Assembly (NCBI GenBank): GCA_963555705.1
Contig: OY743189.1
Location: 8,201,501 to 8,265,500, forward strand
Source: Ligustrum vulgare
Lineage: Eukaryota > Streptophyta > Magnoliopsida > Lamiales > Oleaceae
Direction: 5' to 3'
DNA: 64,000 bases
The notes under the pieces were generated by a model that saw only the letters and a list, made by a program, of their open reading frames with translations, made no database searches and was not told the origin of the DNA. Both the position numbers and the translations under genes were made by a program. The first letter of the stretch is position 1. Each line of letters starts with the position of its first letter. This document shows, in pieces, positions 1-11,621 of the stretch.

Positions 1-896
1 AAACATTTACATTTCTTGATATATTTCTTTTTGGGTTTTCAGACCAATTTCTTTTTTTGAAATATTTTTTATATGGTTTGAAGTTCATTTTCTTAAACTT
101 TTTAAAGTTTTTGAATCTTCTTTTATGTTTTTATATGGTTTATATTTCTTCTTATGACATCCATATTATTCTATTTGGCCTATATCTATGTAGCAACACA
201 AAACATTTTTCTTATCTTTTATGCTTTCTTAATTTCTAGTGCTTCTCTTCACCAATTGCTTATAATTCCTTTGGTGAATTCAATTCTACTTCCAAGACTA
301 TCTATATATATTTCTTATTCATCTCCTTCAGGTAATATTGTATTATATTCTTTTAATAGTTTGATTCCCTATGGAAATGGTAATTTCATGAAGTAAGATA
401 TTAAGATCGACTTATTATCTGTATAATCTCCATGGCTGATTGTTTAATATAATTATTGGTATTTACATGTATATCTTTTTAATTTGCACATATCACATAT
501 CCTTAGATTTTTCATTGCAATCATTCCTTCATTATATTCATCTTATTTCCTAACTTCTTCATCTATTGTGTATCTGTCTCCTAAGAATTCCATTCTGAAT
601 GTTCTTTCTAGCTTATTTAATATATCTCTAATACCTTGGTCATTCAGATGATTTCTATTATCTAATGTATTGATTGTATTTTCTCCATATTTTATTCTTC
701 TTTTTATATTTACTAGTAATTTCCTCCACCATTCTGATACTATACCTCTAAGTATATGTTCTATAAATCCAAAGGCTGCATATGTGTCCCATTTATTAAA
801 TTGTACTGCTAAATCAGTACTTTTTGTCAATGTTTTAATAGCTTTGTTTGTATTTACACATTCTAAATCAAACTATATTCATGTTGTGTGAATTGG
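1..896 (-). pseudogene. Endogenous caulimovirid coat-protein fragment
   Basis: Read on the minus strand, this stretch holds the middle of a caulimovirid coat (capsid) protein. A 95-codon open block (830-543) has the capsid-like signature SEWWRKL and then EFLGDRY. Further downstream, broken frames give ICDMCKLKRYTC and SLGSRIEF, and near the window edge a Lys/Phe/Arg-rich basic stretch (about 57-140). The same motifs occur in the same order in the coat-protein ORF at 36998-37987 (NWWERI, EFLGENW, ICDMCKIKEYTC, TLGSRIKF, then a basic region). The zinc knuckle expected next would lie left of base 1, so the copy is cut by the window. At least two internal stops or frameshifts interrupt it. The two copies differ at many residues, which suggests distinct viral lineages or old integrations. 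Plus-strand ORFs here are antisense shadows. Confidence 0.75.
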
Positions 897-1190
897 TTCA
901 TGATATGATTTTATTTGATTAACTTTATTTATAGATTGTTTTCTGATATTTTCACTATATGTTATATCTTTGGAATCCTTATTTTCTAGGTACTAGTGAT
1001 AAGCACCTGCTCCGCACGTCATTTGTAAATGATGAATGACACGCATATTTTTTTTAAGTATTACTACTGTTTTCGAAAGTAGTTGAGATAATATTGTTAT
1101 AAGACAAATGTAATTGTAAGTTATCTATAATTTCTAAAAAAACACTCATCGAGGAATCGATATATATATTAAGAAAAAGTTTAACATGGA
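897..1190. other. AT-rich non-coding stretch
   Basis: No coding signature or repeat structure is visible. It follows the coat-protein relic and may include decayed viral sequence, but I cannot show that. Confidence 0.5.
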
Positions 1191-1359
1191 AAATTAATAA
1201 AGAAATCAGGTGTCATATATCAAGAGATAATCTGATATCATAAAATTTTAGACAAATCGAAAATTAATTTATATATATATAAATTAATAAAGAAATCAGG
1301 TGTCATATATCAAGAGATAATCTCATATCATAAAATATTAGACAAATCAAAAATTAATT

Positions 1360-1362
<3 letters not shown>
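1191..1362. repeat. 90-bp tandem duplication
   Basis: Two direct copies of a unit beginning AAATTAATAAAGAAATCAGG start at 1191 and 1281. They differ at only a few bases and end in TA-rich linkers. Confidence 0.9.

Positions 1363-1409
<47 letters not shown>
1363..1409. repeat. (AC)n microsatellite
   Basis: About 23 uninterrupted AC dinucleotides lie directly after the second 90-bp unit. Confidence 0.97.
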
Positions 1410-1411
<2 letters not shown>

Positions 1412-1939
1412 TGTGCATAGATAAATCAAATTAATTTAGGAGCATATTTATTTAATAAAAATATAAGTTTATTCCAAAATTTTAGTTTTGAAATTGTTTA
1501 TTTATATTCTTATTTAGAATATAATTAATTTTTTTCTTACGAATTAATTAATGGTTTTAATAAAAATTTAAGAGTGTTATTGACAAAGATAAAAATATCT
1601 AAATGTATTGTAGATTAATATAATAACTAATAATACTTAATGAAAATAAAATAAATTTTAAATATAATATTGACCTAAAATATAAAAAATTAATGGTAAT
1701 TAAATGGGGAATCAAAGATTTTCCACTCATCCACACTTTTATTATTACTAGTATATAGCACGTGTGTTGTACGTCTTATGTAAAGGACGACTAATTTGTG
1801 CAATTTTTTGTTGTAGCAAACATATTTAGAATAATAATGTGAGTAAACTAAAATGTAACAATACAATTACAATAAAACTTCTTTGTATACAATATTTTTT
1901 GTCAATGTCCCACAATGTATTTTTTTTTTTCTTTTTTGG
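1410..1939. other. AT-rich non-coding stretch
   Basis: Nothing recognisable; homopolymers and AT-rich sequence up to the Helitron helicase relic. Confidence 0.5.
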
Positions 1940-1942
1940 CTT

Positions 1943-2962
1943 TTACCAATACCTTTGTTTTTGTATTGAAACTCCACGTGAAAGTGCGACATATAACTGT
2001 CCATGAGAGAATACATGTTCAGGAAGGTATATTCCAACATTAGGTACTACTTTTCCTTGAGCCTTGTTAATTGTCATTGCAAAGTATAGACATATTGGAC
2101 ATTGTTTCCTCTTGAATTTGAAGGGATATCCTTCATCATTTGCTGGGCTTAATCGGATGCATGGAAGGAAGACTTGTTTTCCAGCATGTTGGCCAATGGT
2201 TATTTCTGCACGGATAATATGTTTTCTGAAATCACGACAAACCATTCTTGTTCCATTGCAAAGATCGTTGGACGGGTCCAAATTTTGAAGTAGCATCACT
2301 AGACAATTTTTTTTCGAGATCAACTTATGCGGTGGTACACCAATTGGTAACAATGTGTTGAGGAACTCTTCTTGGTAAACTTGATTTGTATCATTTGTTG
2401 CCTATCGAAGCTCACAAATTCTTCACTATCTCCTGGAAATACACTGATTAGTTTATCATTGAGGTAGTCAACATACTCATTTTTTGTTGAAAGAATTTCA
2501 CGCTATGTCATATATTCAGGAGAAAATCCATTTTCTGTTAAACCTAGGAAAATTGCATTGATTAGTTGTAACTCCAAAGTTTCAACTTCATCAGATGCTA
2601 TAACTATCTCCTTTGGTAATTTGATGAAGTCATCCTGCATCAAATATTGAGCAAATCGATTATCAGTTTGAGCACACATGTTCTGACTTAGTTGCAACTT
2701 TTCAATTTTCTCCCAAAGATATGATCGAACCAAACTTTGATTAATTATTTGTTGTCTTATTGCTCGTGGGACAACAGGGAGCACATGACGAAAGCCTCCA
2801 CCAAATACAAAAAATCTTTCCACCAAATGGTTCTGAGATACATATCACTGGGTAGGCTGAGTTTGAAGCTTTCGAAAAGACATTATCATATTTAAACCGT
2901 CGCTTCTTATGCTCTGACTCCTCTGATGGGTTAAACCCAGCGGAAACTTGGTCCAACGCCAA
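1943..2962 (-). pseudogene. Helitron Pif1-like helicase, C-terminal remnant
   Basis: The minus strand encodes the back half of the Pif1-family helicase domain of a Helitron Rep/helicase protein. The block at 2826-2503 has FVFGGGFRHVLPVV (helicase motif III region), then SYLWEKIEKLQLSQNM. The block at 2353-1943 has NLDPSNDLCNGTRM, FAMTINKAQGKVVPNVGIYL and the final YVALSRGVS (motif VI region). These strings are typical of plant Helitron proteins rather than of the host PIF1 gene. The Walker A part, the Rep/HUH nuclease and the N-terminus are absent. Stops and frameshifts separate the blocks: the 2962-2741 ORF is offset from the 2826 block, and there is a break around 2360-2500. No Helitron terminal hairpin or CTRR end was identified. 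It is a dead, 5'-truncated copy. Confidence 0.85.
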
Positions 2963-5063
2963 AGAGGTTGATGGCGCTGTGAGTGAAGAGGCCGAATCTA
3001 AGTCTTCATCTGCTATTGTCCGTAGTTTATTTAGAACTGAAGATTATTTAACGTTAGTTTGTATGAATTATGGTTTTCCATACATTTAGTTTACATGAAT
3101 GGAGGGGATTATGTATAATTGTTCTGAATATTTTGATTTTTTTTTTTTGTGTGACAAGTTTATAATCAAGCAATCAAATTATGCTTACTGGCAAGGCAAT
3201 ACTTGAAAATGGCAGTGTTCCGGTTTATAGATATTCAATGTGGTTTCCTTTTTTCCCTCCGTTCTGATTACAAATTCAAAAAAAGGTAAAAGCTGTGGAG
3301 GATTTTTCTCTCTGAATGTGGTTGAGCAAAAGCAATTTTTTAATTATTGGTAGGATGGGACAAAAATTAATTAATGTTTTGAAATAGAATGTGTCTTGAT
3401 TCTGTTCGATAAATTTAGCATAGCCAATATAAAAAATATGTAGAAGTTGAGACTTCAATCAATAGGTACATTTATTTATTTATTTAACAATCTTTTTGGT
3501 AAAATGAAATAACTGAATTTATAAACAACACATTTCTCAAAAAACTTTTTTAATCATAAAAATTTTCAAACCATTTTTCAATCACATATTTTATATAGAT
3601 TGAAAACATAAAAAATTTGAATGTAATCAAATTTTACCAATTTTAGTTTTCTCATCGAAAGCTTAGAATGTTGGAGAAATAGTAGTGTAACTCAAAGATT
3701 GTAAGAAAAGGTTGACAATTTTCATTTATGATTGGTGTTGGACTTGTCATTTATCAATCTCATCTAAAAGTTTAAATTGCTAGAAGTTAAACGGTTTTTT
3801 AACATTCAACTCGTGCTCCTGGCGACAACTAACCATTATGTGCTTGATGTCTTATGCACATTTTCTTTAATGATGATACTTTATTTTATATTTTGACTTT
3901 TGATCTTTTCACAATTTAATTGAATGATACTTTTTTTTTTTATTGCTTCACGAGCAAAATATTCTGAGAATCATTACATTTATGTAATGAAACGAATGAG
4001 ATCGAAGGTAATTTTATGGTTTAATTATATGATCACAATAATAACAATTGAAGAGAGTATATACGGGAATAATTATACTTCTCTGGAAGTAAAAGAGATG
4101 AATTGATCCCATTATAATCTATAACAATAAACATAAGCAAACATGATTTTCTTCAAGAGGTTTATTCATTAAATTGTATATTTGTGGAAATAAATTACAA
4201 AACCCCAACTACCCCCGATGATACCAATGATACAAATGATAAACAAAATATCCAAATAGCGTAATAAATAAGTGATTCATTGTTTTCAATTTCAATATAT
4301 GCGCTTAATGTGAAGTCAAAAGCATGAAAATATACATATAATTACAAACAATTGTGTGTAGAACAATATAAAATTGACAATTATTCATATGATTCAACCT
4401 AAGTTTTCAATGGCTCAATGACCAAGTTGTTATAGCGAAGCTTGATCATAATCATAAATGTAGTCCTTCTAAGTCTCGGTTGTATCGATGTAATAGACAA
4501 ATAAGTGAGCACATGAAAAGGAAGCTAGAAGTGAATGATATAGCCAGAATTCTATTACACAAAAGTTAAAACTCAACAGTCATCGAAGCAAGTGGTTATG
4601 AGATCGGTTTGAAGAGGATTAACGTACTTATTTTTCATCAAAACTCATTTCAACGGCCTTAAAAATATAGTTCACTAATAATAGTGGATGAATAGGTACA
4701 ATCAAAATCAACGTTATCCAAGACCTCGTTGAAGGACGAGAAAAAAGACGAAGAGTCCACGTAAGCATCTCAAGTATCATCATTCACCATTCTCAACAAT
4801 CTCTCATTCTCACAGTAGTTAATGGTACATATTGGTTATCTCAAAGATCACTAATTTTCAATTCACACAGGTGTGTTACTAATTTTTTGTCATCCTACAC
4901 CGTCACAGGGCACACATTATCCTATATGGCCCACCTCATATAGCATGAATATTATGCCACCATTTGGGATCGATCAACAAACAGTCACATATTTTCCACC
5001 AGCTGGGGAGGGTGAAGAAGATGGTGTAGGTCATCGAAATTGATGCAAATGAGGGTTATTTAC
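2963..5063. other. Non-coding stretch without recognised features
   Basis: AT-rich sequence with long T and A runs. The only coding-like patch is a run of about 49 codons at 4893-5042, listed separately. No transposon ends, RNA genes or conserved domains were seen. Confidence 0.45.
4893..5042 (+). other. Short coding-like remnant, function unknown
   Basis: An open frame without its own start reads through Pro- and Tyr-rich residues (motifs YPIWPTSYSMN and MPPFGIDQQ), then an acidic tail with GEGEEDGVG and a TGA stop. The composition is more protein-like than its AT-rich surroundings and looks like the C-terminal end of a broken gene or transposase-associated ORF. I do not recognise the family, and chance cannot be excluded. 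Confidence 0.25.
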
Positions 5064-6539
5064 TGTAACGCCCCGAGTTCTAAATACTCGGAACGTCACT
5101 TCATTATCTCAACTAACTTTCAAAATTATAATTAGGCGGAAAATAACTAAAATATCAATCGCGTAATTTTATAAAATTTGACTCAAATGGTTAACAATTT
5201 GAATATTGAAATAACTTGACAAAATAAACTTGGACCAAACTTGAAATAAATAAGTTTAAGTTTCAAATAAAACTTTTCAAAAAATTCAATAATAGCCACC
5301 ATCGTACACCTTGTCGCCAACTCCATCAGCTGCAAAATTGGTTTTTGGAAAATGTGAGTATTTCAAATAAATACTCAGTAAACTTGCGCACAACAATAAT
5401 TTGATATTATAAATTAAAACACATAATCATGATATTCAAGTCTCAGGTGTCTAACGATTACTAGTAGTCTCATGAGCAAGTAAATAAATACAAGTTTAAG
5501 TCTCATAGATTTAAGCAAGTAAATTCTCGTAACATAGTTTAATACTTGAAAAGCAAGTAATTCTCATGAACACATTCATACATGCTAAATTTATAATCCA
5601 AATAATCATTTATGCGCATTTTTGAAAAGAAAATTTGTAAATAAGAGTCTACCTTATTTCTCAAGTATTGAGCAAACGAGTTTAAACTTCTAATTCTTTC
5701 GCGTCTCGTCTTGTCCTATAAAATAAATTTAAATAATCAAAATTAGACTCTTGAACAATTGAGTCAATGATGAATTTGTGTAATAATAGGGTTTTAAAAG
5801 GCTTTAGTGGCTAAATAGTGTAATTGTAAGAAATCAGAGGCTGGTTCACATAAATAATAAATCTTTGGACTGATTTGAGTGATTAAATAAGTTTTGGGAT
5901 TGAATCATAGTTTTTCAGAAACTGCAGGGTTGAGATAAAACATTTTTAAACTAGTGGGACTGGAATAAATAATTAAAATTAGGATAAACTTAAAACATAT
6001 TTAACATTTCAGGGACTAAATTAAAGTACTTTAGAAAGATGGGGACTAAAATAAAATCTGGGGACTTAAGGGTAATTTTAAAAATCAAAGTTTTAAACCA
6101 ATATTACCCTCTATTTCTCTCATCTCTGTAGAGAGAGAGAGAGCGATGGAGACAGCTCCGCCCTCTCCGATTCCACACTGGCGAGGCACAGCCGGGCGAG
6201 GCGAGAGTGAGGTGGTGCGATGTGTAAGAAAAAGGAGGAGATTTTGGGAAAATCTGATCTAAAATCGAGGTTTGATATCGAGATTGGAGTTGTGATTTCT
6301 GGCTATACAAGCGGCGAACCGGGCAGCAGTCGAGATAAGTCTTTTGGGTACTGTTTATTCATGGGTTTTCTTGGGTGTGAAAGGGGGAAATCTTGGGTGT
6401 CAATATTGGGAAATTTGAAAGGGCAGAGGGGTTGTGTTTTTTCGTGCGATGGTGTCTTGGCAGAGTTGGGATCGATTGTAAGGTGATGATTCTGGGGTTG
6501 CATATTGTTTGATGACTGTGGAGTGCTTTAAGCCGGTGA
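5064..6539 (+). mobile_element. Ty3/gypsy-type LTR segment, left part, split by CACTA
   Basis: The stretch opens with TGTAACGCCCCGAG, the form of many long plant Ty3/gypsy LTR termini (TGTAAC...). It contains no long ORF of retrotransposon type. At 6539 it is interrupted by a CACTA element, and flanking sequence resumes at 13486. The matching LTR end (a ...TTACA terminus) was not found on the right side, so the extent of the original LTR, and whether it is a solo LTR, is unknown. Confidence 0.45.
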
Positions 6540-6559
6540 CACTACAAGAAAAATGGCCT

Positions 6560-7075
6560 TTTGCAACATGCAAACTGCAACATTCGCTAATTGTATGTTG
6601 CTAAATGGGGTCTACCGCAACATTCAGTGGTTGCATGTTGCCATTGGTTAATTTATTTGACATTTGGCAACATTCAGCAAGTGAATGTTGCTAATTATAG
6701 CATTTTGCAACGTTCGTTGCGCGTTTCCAAAGGGTTACCCTTTGGCAACGCGCGATGAACGTTGCCAAAGGGTAACCTTTTGGAAACGCGCGCTGCGCGT
6801 TGCGAAAGGTCCCCTTTTGCAACACGCAAATGTGCGTTGCGAAAGGTACCCTTTCGCAACGCGCGTTTCCAAAGGGTACCCCTTTGGCAACGCGCGTTGC
6901 TAAAGGTACCCTTTGGCAACACGCAATGCGCGTTGCCAAAGGTACCCTTTCGCAACGCGCAGCGCGCGTTGCCAAAGGTTACCCTTTGGCCTTTTGGCAA
7001 CGCGCGTTTCCAAAGGGTACGCGCATTGCACGTTGCCAAAGGGTACCTTTCGCAACGCGCAATGCGCGTTGCCAA
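6560..7075. repeat. Left subterminal repeat array of the CACTA element
   Basis: Many short direct and inverted copies of GCAACGCGCGTTGCCAAAGG with GGTACCC boxes form overlapping palindromes. In En/Spm-type elements such subterminal motifs are transposase-binding sites; that role here is inferred. The ORFs on both strands in this block are products of the repeat and are not genes. Confidence 0.85.
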
Positions 7076-7360
7076 CACTACTACAGATTTGATAAAAAAA
7101 ATGACAAAATTCACGTCGCTTTTGGGAACAACAGACACGTATAAACGGGGGATGGCAATTTTGTAATTAAATTTAAACTACACACGTCAGTTGTTTAAGA
7201 ACAACCGACGTGTAAACTGTTGTCAAAATTAAGGGCGCCATTTTTTTAAGTGAAACCGACGCCTATATATCAGTTAAAGGCATCGATTTTAATTTAAAAA
7301 CGACGTTTTTTTCATTTACCCTAAAATCAAAAAACTCTCAACACGCTTGCTCACTCTTTG

Positions 7361-7560
7361 CCTCTCCCTCTCCCTCTCCCTCTCCCTCTCCCTCTCTCTC
7401 ATCTCCCGCGCGCTACTCTTCCCGCCGGGTCTCCTCTGTCGACCACTCCCAGCCGCCGCACCATCAACCACCGGTAAGAACTCACCTCCCTCCCCTTTCC
7501 CTCGTCCTTCACGCACACACAGCACACACACATCGATGAGGGTATTTTACTCTACCTAGA
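7361..7560 (+). other. Captured 5'-leader-like CT-rich sequence
   Basis: A (CTCTCC)n tract (about 7361-7398) is followed by GC-rich Pro/Ala-type sequence and CCGGTAAGAACTC, which looks like an exon end with a GT splice donor. CT-rich leaders are common at plant gene 5' ends, so this may be the captured promoter/5'UTR and first exon of a host gene. The source gene is not identified. Confidence 0.35.
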
Positions 7561-8590
7561 TTCTGGGTCTTCTTACTTGGAGGGTGAAGGCTTAATTTCA
7601 ATAACAATAACTTATTATTCAACCTAGATTCTATCTGATTCAACTTTTAGTTTCCAATTTGTGCCAAATTTGAGCTTCGAGACGAGTGGGTACTGTTTGT
7701 TCGTCTTCTTCGGTGGTTCCACTTTGTGTTTCGGTGATTATGATTGTGTTTATCTGCTGGAACTTGGCATTAATGCTCTTCATATTAAACTTCATGTCTG
7801 CAAGAACTATGTTAATTTTGTTTTATTTGATGAATATAGCATTCAGATTCCAACTAGAAATCATGATTATTTAAGGAATACTTTTATTTATTAGTAGTAG
7901 AAGGTCAACAAAGTTTGTTTTTTTTTTTTTTTTTTTTTTTTGTTATTTTCTGTTTTGATGGGTAACGATGTCCAATATAAATGCTAGTGTTGTGTGGGTA
8001 AAAGATAGATTGAGTTGGACAGGTATCTTATGTTGAATTTAAAAATATCTTAATGAGTTTTGCTTTTGCAATGGTAGCTCCCCAAATGGCAGAGGACTTA
8101 ATGAAGATTATTTGGATCATTCTACTACTGAAGAAGCTCTTCTTTGAAAGAAATTGGTAAAGATGCTTTATTTTATTCATCTACTTTTATGACTAAAGTA
8201 AAAATTGTTAGAGAACTTCTCTATATCCTTAAATAGATGCTTCATCGGACAAGATTCTTTCATCTGTCTTATATTTGCTTTGCTATATGTATTATTGTAT
8301 TAGTATATACTAGTTTTAAAATGTTATTACTCTTCTGCTATGAGCTATCCCTTATTAGTTGTAGTTTTAGTAAATTTGTGAATGAACTTTATTTAATTGA
8401 AGATATTATTGGTGATTTATTACTAAAGTGGCTTGTAATTGTCTGTTTACTAAAGAATTGAAGTTGGAATTCCATAAGAAAAAGGTGAAAGATTGTATAA
8501 TTTCTTGATAATTTTTGAAGTTTGAATCATTCACGGGTCGCAGGGCACTTATTCATCTTGATAATATCATCTGTCTTCTTCATCTTGCAG

Positions 8591-8677
8591 GATGCACAAG
8601 CAGTTGGAATGGGTGTGCAGGCACAAAAAGTGACTGCTGAAGCTGAGTTATACAAGAGAGCAAATGATATTTTGGGG
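8591..8677 (+). pseudogene. Captured exon of unidentified host gene
   Basis: A TTGCAG acceptor (ends 8590) precedes 29 open codons, followed by a GGG/GTAGAT donor. The peptide includes GVQAQKVTAEAELYKRAND. The helical, Ala/Glu-rich composition looks like real protein, but I do not recognise the family. It sits upstream of the NAC exon inside the same transposon. Confidence 0.5.
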
Positions 8678-9715
8678 GTAGATTTAATTATGATACATGA
8701 TTTTGATGGGCTTGTATTATGTTCTGTCATATTCTCATTTGTCCTTCTCTTTATATAAGTTGCCCAATCGGTAATTAAATTAATTTGTATCAAAGTTTGA
8801 CCTTTTGAATGTTTGCATCAATGGGCCAAAAGAAAAGCTTGATTCCTACTTTAAATAGAATTAAGATTAATATTTGTGACCATATTGATCTCTTTGTGGG
8901 TTTGATATTCCAGTTGCTTTCTATCTTAATATCCATGTTTGCCTATTTGCTAAGTTCTATGTGATTGTTGTAATTTGAAATATCTTATTTATGGAGGTTT
9001 GTGAATTTGAGGATTCACGTACAAATTGATTACAAGCCATACCTGAGTTGTTCTAAGTCCTTATTGCCTTTATTTGTTCCTGCTACATGTAAATGGGCAT
9101 GGGTTAAGTTTCTCAGTGCAAGTTGCTTGTTGTATAATCGCTAAAACCTGTAGTAATTGACTACAGGATGTCTCAAAAAAGCACAGGTTTTATTCCTTAT
9201 TTTGTGCATTGCATGGACCGAAAATGGTTATGGCTGTCTTGTTGCTTCAGTATTAAGTACTGTGATATAACATGGTTTTTTGAAAGAATGTGTGATTAAT
9301 AAGTGAGGAAAACTTTTGTGTTATGTGTAAATTATTTAGTTGATTAAATGTATCGTTGAAAATGAGTTTGTGAATGGGGTGACATTGGGGGAAGATGTTC
9401 TCCCCTTTCTTTTATTTTCATATTTTTTTCAATTATTATAGACAAAGAATGTGATACTTTTGAGATAAAATATGTAGTTAAATAGTGGTTTGAGAAAAAA
9501 TATTGATTATAAATGGTTAAAAATTGGTTTATAAACAAGTTACCAAACATAGTCTTAGTTTTGAGAAGATTTAAGTTTCCCTTTGCTTTTTTTTTCTTTT
9601 TTCTTTTTTTTTTTTTCTAAACTTGTTTATGAAAATTATATGAGTGACAACTAGATTAATGAATGAAGAACTTGTACTAGTAACATATAATTCTAATTCT
9701 AATTCCATTTTACAG

Positions 9716-9855
9716 AAAAATGCATGTGTTGGGGGGAAGGATTGGTACTTTTACACCCAACGTGACCGAAAATATGTGACAGGATTACGAACAAATCGAG
9801 CCACAATTTCTGAATATTGGAAGGCCGCTGGTAAGGACAGGGCAGTACTTCGAAT
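9716..9855 (+). pseudogene. Captured NAC-domain exon fragment
   Basis: After a TTTTACAG splice acceptor (ending 9715) the plus strand encodes [20 protein letters not shown] and [13 protein letters not shown]. These are the conserved subdomain C/D motifs of plant NAC transcription factors, equivalent to the second exon of typical NAC genes. The usual Pro-Thr/Asn-Gly context is altered (KYVTGLR), and the expected next stretch on nuclear localisation and dimerisation is replaced by unrelated sequence after about 9855. There is no start codon and no other NAC exon nearby with certainty. It is a transposon-captured gene fragment. Confidence 0.88.
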
Positions 9856-10386
9856 ATATGGTTATGGCTATTTTGTTGCAGATAGTGAGATTTTTATCAT
9901 GATTTTTTGCATAAGGTGTATTTTTTTTGTGATATTGGATTAATTTGTTAGGATTATTTTAAGTGAGTTGTTTAACTAATGATTGATGAATGACCAGTTA
10001 TTTTTCTTGTGATATTGGTAAAAAAAAATTATTTTTTTTAGAATTCGGTTGTTGACCAACAACCGACGCGTACCGACGCCTAAAGTCCTTTTTTTTTTTT
10101 TTTTACTTTAGGCGTCGGTTGTTGACTAACAACCGACACTTAAAGTCAATTTTTTTTTTTGTGACTTTTGGAGTCGGTTGTTGGCCAACAACCGACGCCT
10201 AAAGTCGACTTTAGGCGTCGCGTAAAGTCAACACTTTTTGCGTCGTCGCCATACGCGTCGCCTATACAACCGACGCTTTTTCTCTTTTTGATTCTTCTAC
10301 TTTGCAGTACTCATTGAAAGTAGAAGGCACGTTGTCTATACAAGGATTATCAGTCTGAATTTTCGTTTTGATTTGTCTACTTTGCA

Positions 10387-10450
10387 GAGTTTCTATGATG
10401 TTAATGAAGAAGATGATGCTATACTGGGGTGAAGAGAACAACTCTCATGA
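10387..10450 (+). pseudogene. Possible captured acidic exon fragment
   Basis: A TACTTTGCAG acceptor precedes sequence reading FYDVNEEDDAILG. A second acceptor-led acidic stretch occurs at about 11333-11420 with many Asp and Glu codons (the GATGATGATGAT run). They look like exon pieces from one or two unidentified host genes. Confidence 0.3.
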
Positions 10451-11621
10451 TGCGAACAACTTTTGTAAGGACGGATAGCATATCTATAGACATTAATAAT
10501 TATGTTTTTTTAGTAGATGCATTATAACAAATAGAGAGCGTGATTTGATATATTTTTTATGTTTAAATATAATTAAACCTTGTGAATGATTTTTATTTGT
10601 ATTTTGTCACTATATTTTGAGTTCAATCTTATATTGTTTGATACTAAAGGTCTTAATTTTATTTATTATATTTCTGCATTTTTATCCAAAGTTTTTATTA
10701 CTTTCCATAAAAATCATTAGAATTCCTATTGAACATGTTCAGTTTAGAAATCTATATAGCCTCCCATTCTCCTTATCCCAATTCAGAAATTCTTAAAGCT
10801 TAAAGTGATATAAGATTTACTCATGTCACCTTCACCTTTGCCTTTATCTCAAAAGAATGAATATTAGGAAATGGACGGTAGATTTACTCATGTCACCTTC
10901 ACCTTTACTCCTTTTCCACGTTTTCACAAGTTTTCGCACATCCAGTCTTGGGACAACTAAGGAAATGGATAGTAGATGTTGAATTGTTGTCCTAGGAATT
11001 TCCAATATGTATAAGTCAAAGGAAAAAAAAAAGGAAGGCGGGGGGGTTTGGATTTCATTTTAATTAAAATATTTCTATGAAATTCCTTGGAGTTTTTGGA
11101 TTAAGACTACTGGTTTTGAATTTTTAGATAAGAATATGGAAACGTTGAGAAGCAGAAATAGCACACTGAAATATAAATTTTGAATATTATTTTATCCTTT
11201 TAATTTTCCTTCTTCAGAGTTCTATGATGGGATTTCTGCTTCAAAATTTGGGCATTATTTTTCCTCGTTCTCTTTGAAATGTTGATCAACAATCTTTATA
11301 GACTTAGATATTTTTTTATCTGCAATGCAGGATAATGACTAGAACATTTCTCATGTTGAACTTGATGAAGAGTTGGTGATTGAAGATAATGATATATACG
11401 AAGATGATGATGATGATGTATGCTACTGTAGTCCATCGATCTACTTTTACATTCTTTAAAATTCCAGTGTAATTGGGTCTTCATGAAAATTGACTTCTAA
11501 TTAATATTTACTCATTGGAACCTTATACAGCAGGTTAATCCATGTGTTTTTGTGTTCCCCTTGTCCATTCCGTCACTATGTAATCCATGTGTGTGTGTAC
11601 TCATTTCAATTCTATTAATTC

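Larger units (their letters stand above)
7076..10285. mobile_element. Remnant of a second CACTA family nested in the first
   Basis: CACTACTACAG at 7076 closely resembles the CACTAGTACAG terminus of the element starting at 63249. The next 230 bp and the stretch 10060-10285 carry the subterminal motif ACCGACGCCTAAAGT or variants (CGTCGGTTGTT, ACGCGTCG), as do bases 63270-63520. A matching right-hand TIR is not recognisable near 10285, so the remnant is probably incomplete. The NAC exon and the unidentified exon at 8591 lie between these two arrays, which suggests this inner family did that part of the gene capture. Confidence 0.55.

Noticed and set aside
6685..7166. Several overlapping ORFs of 72-147 codons on both strands
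   Set aside because: They are translations of the palindromic CACTA subterminal repeat, with repeated FGNARC/KGTP-type words in every frame, not proteins.
7316..7559. ORFs over the CTCTCC tract
   Set aside because: Arg-Glu or Ser-Leu runs from a microsatellite; more likely a captured leader than a coding region.
11405..11425. GATGAT run as a microsatellite feature
   Set aside because: Only about four perfect units; more likely an Asp-rich exon scrap.
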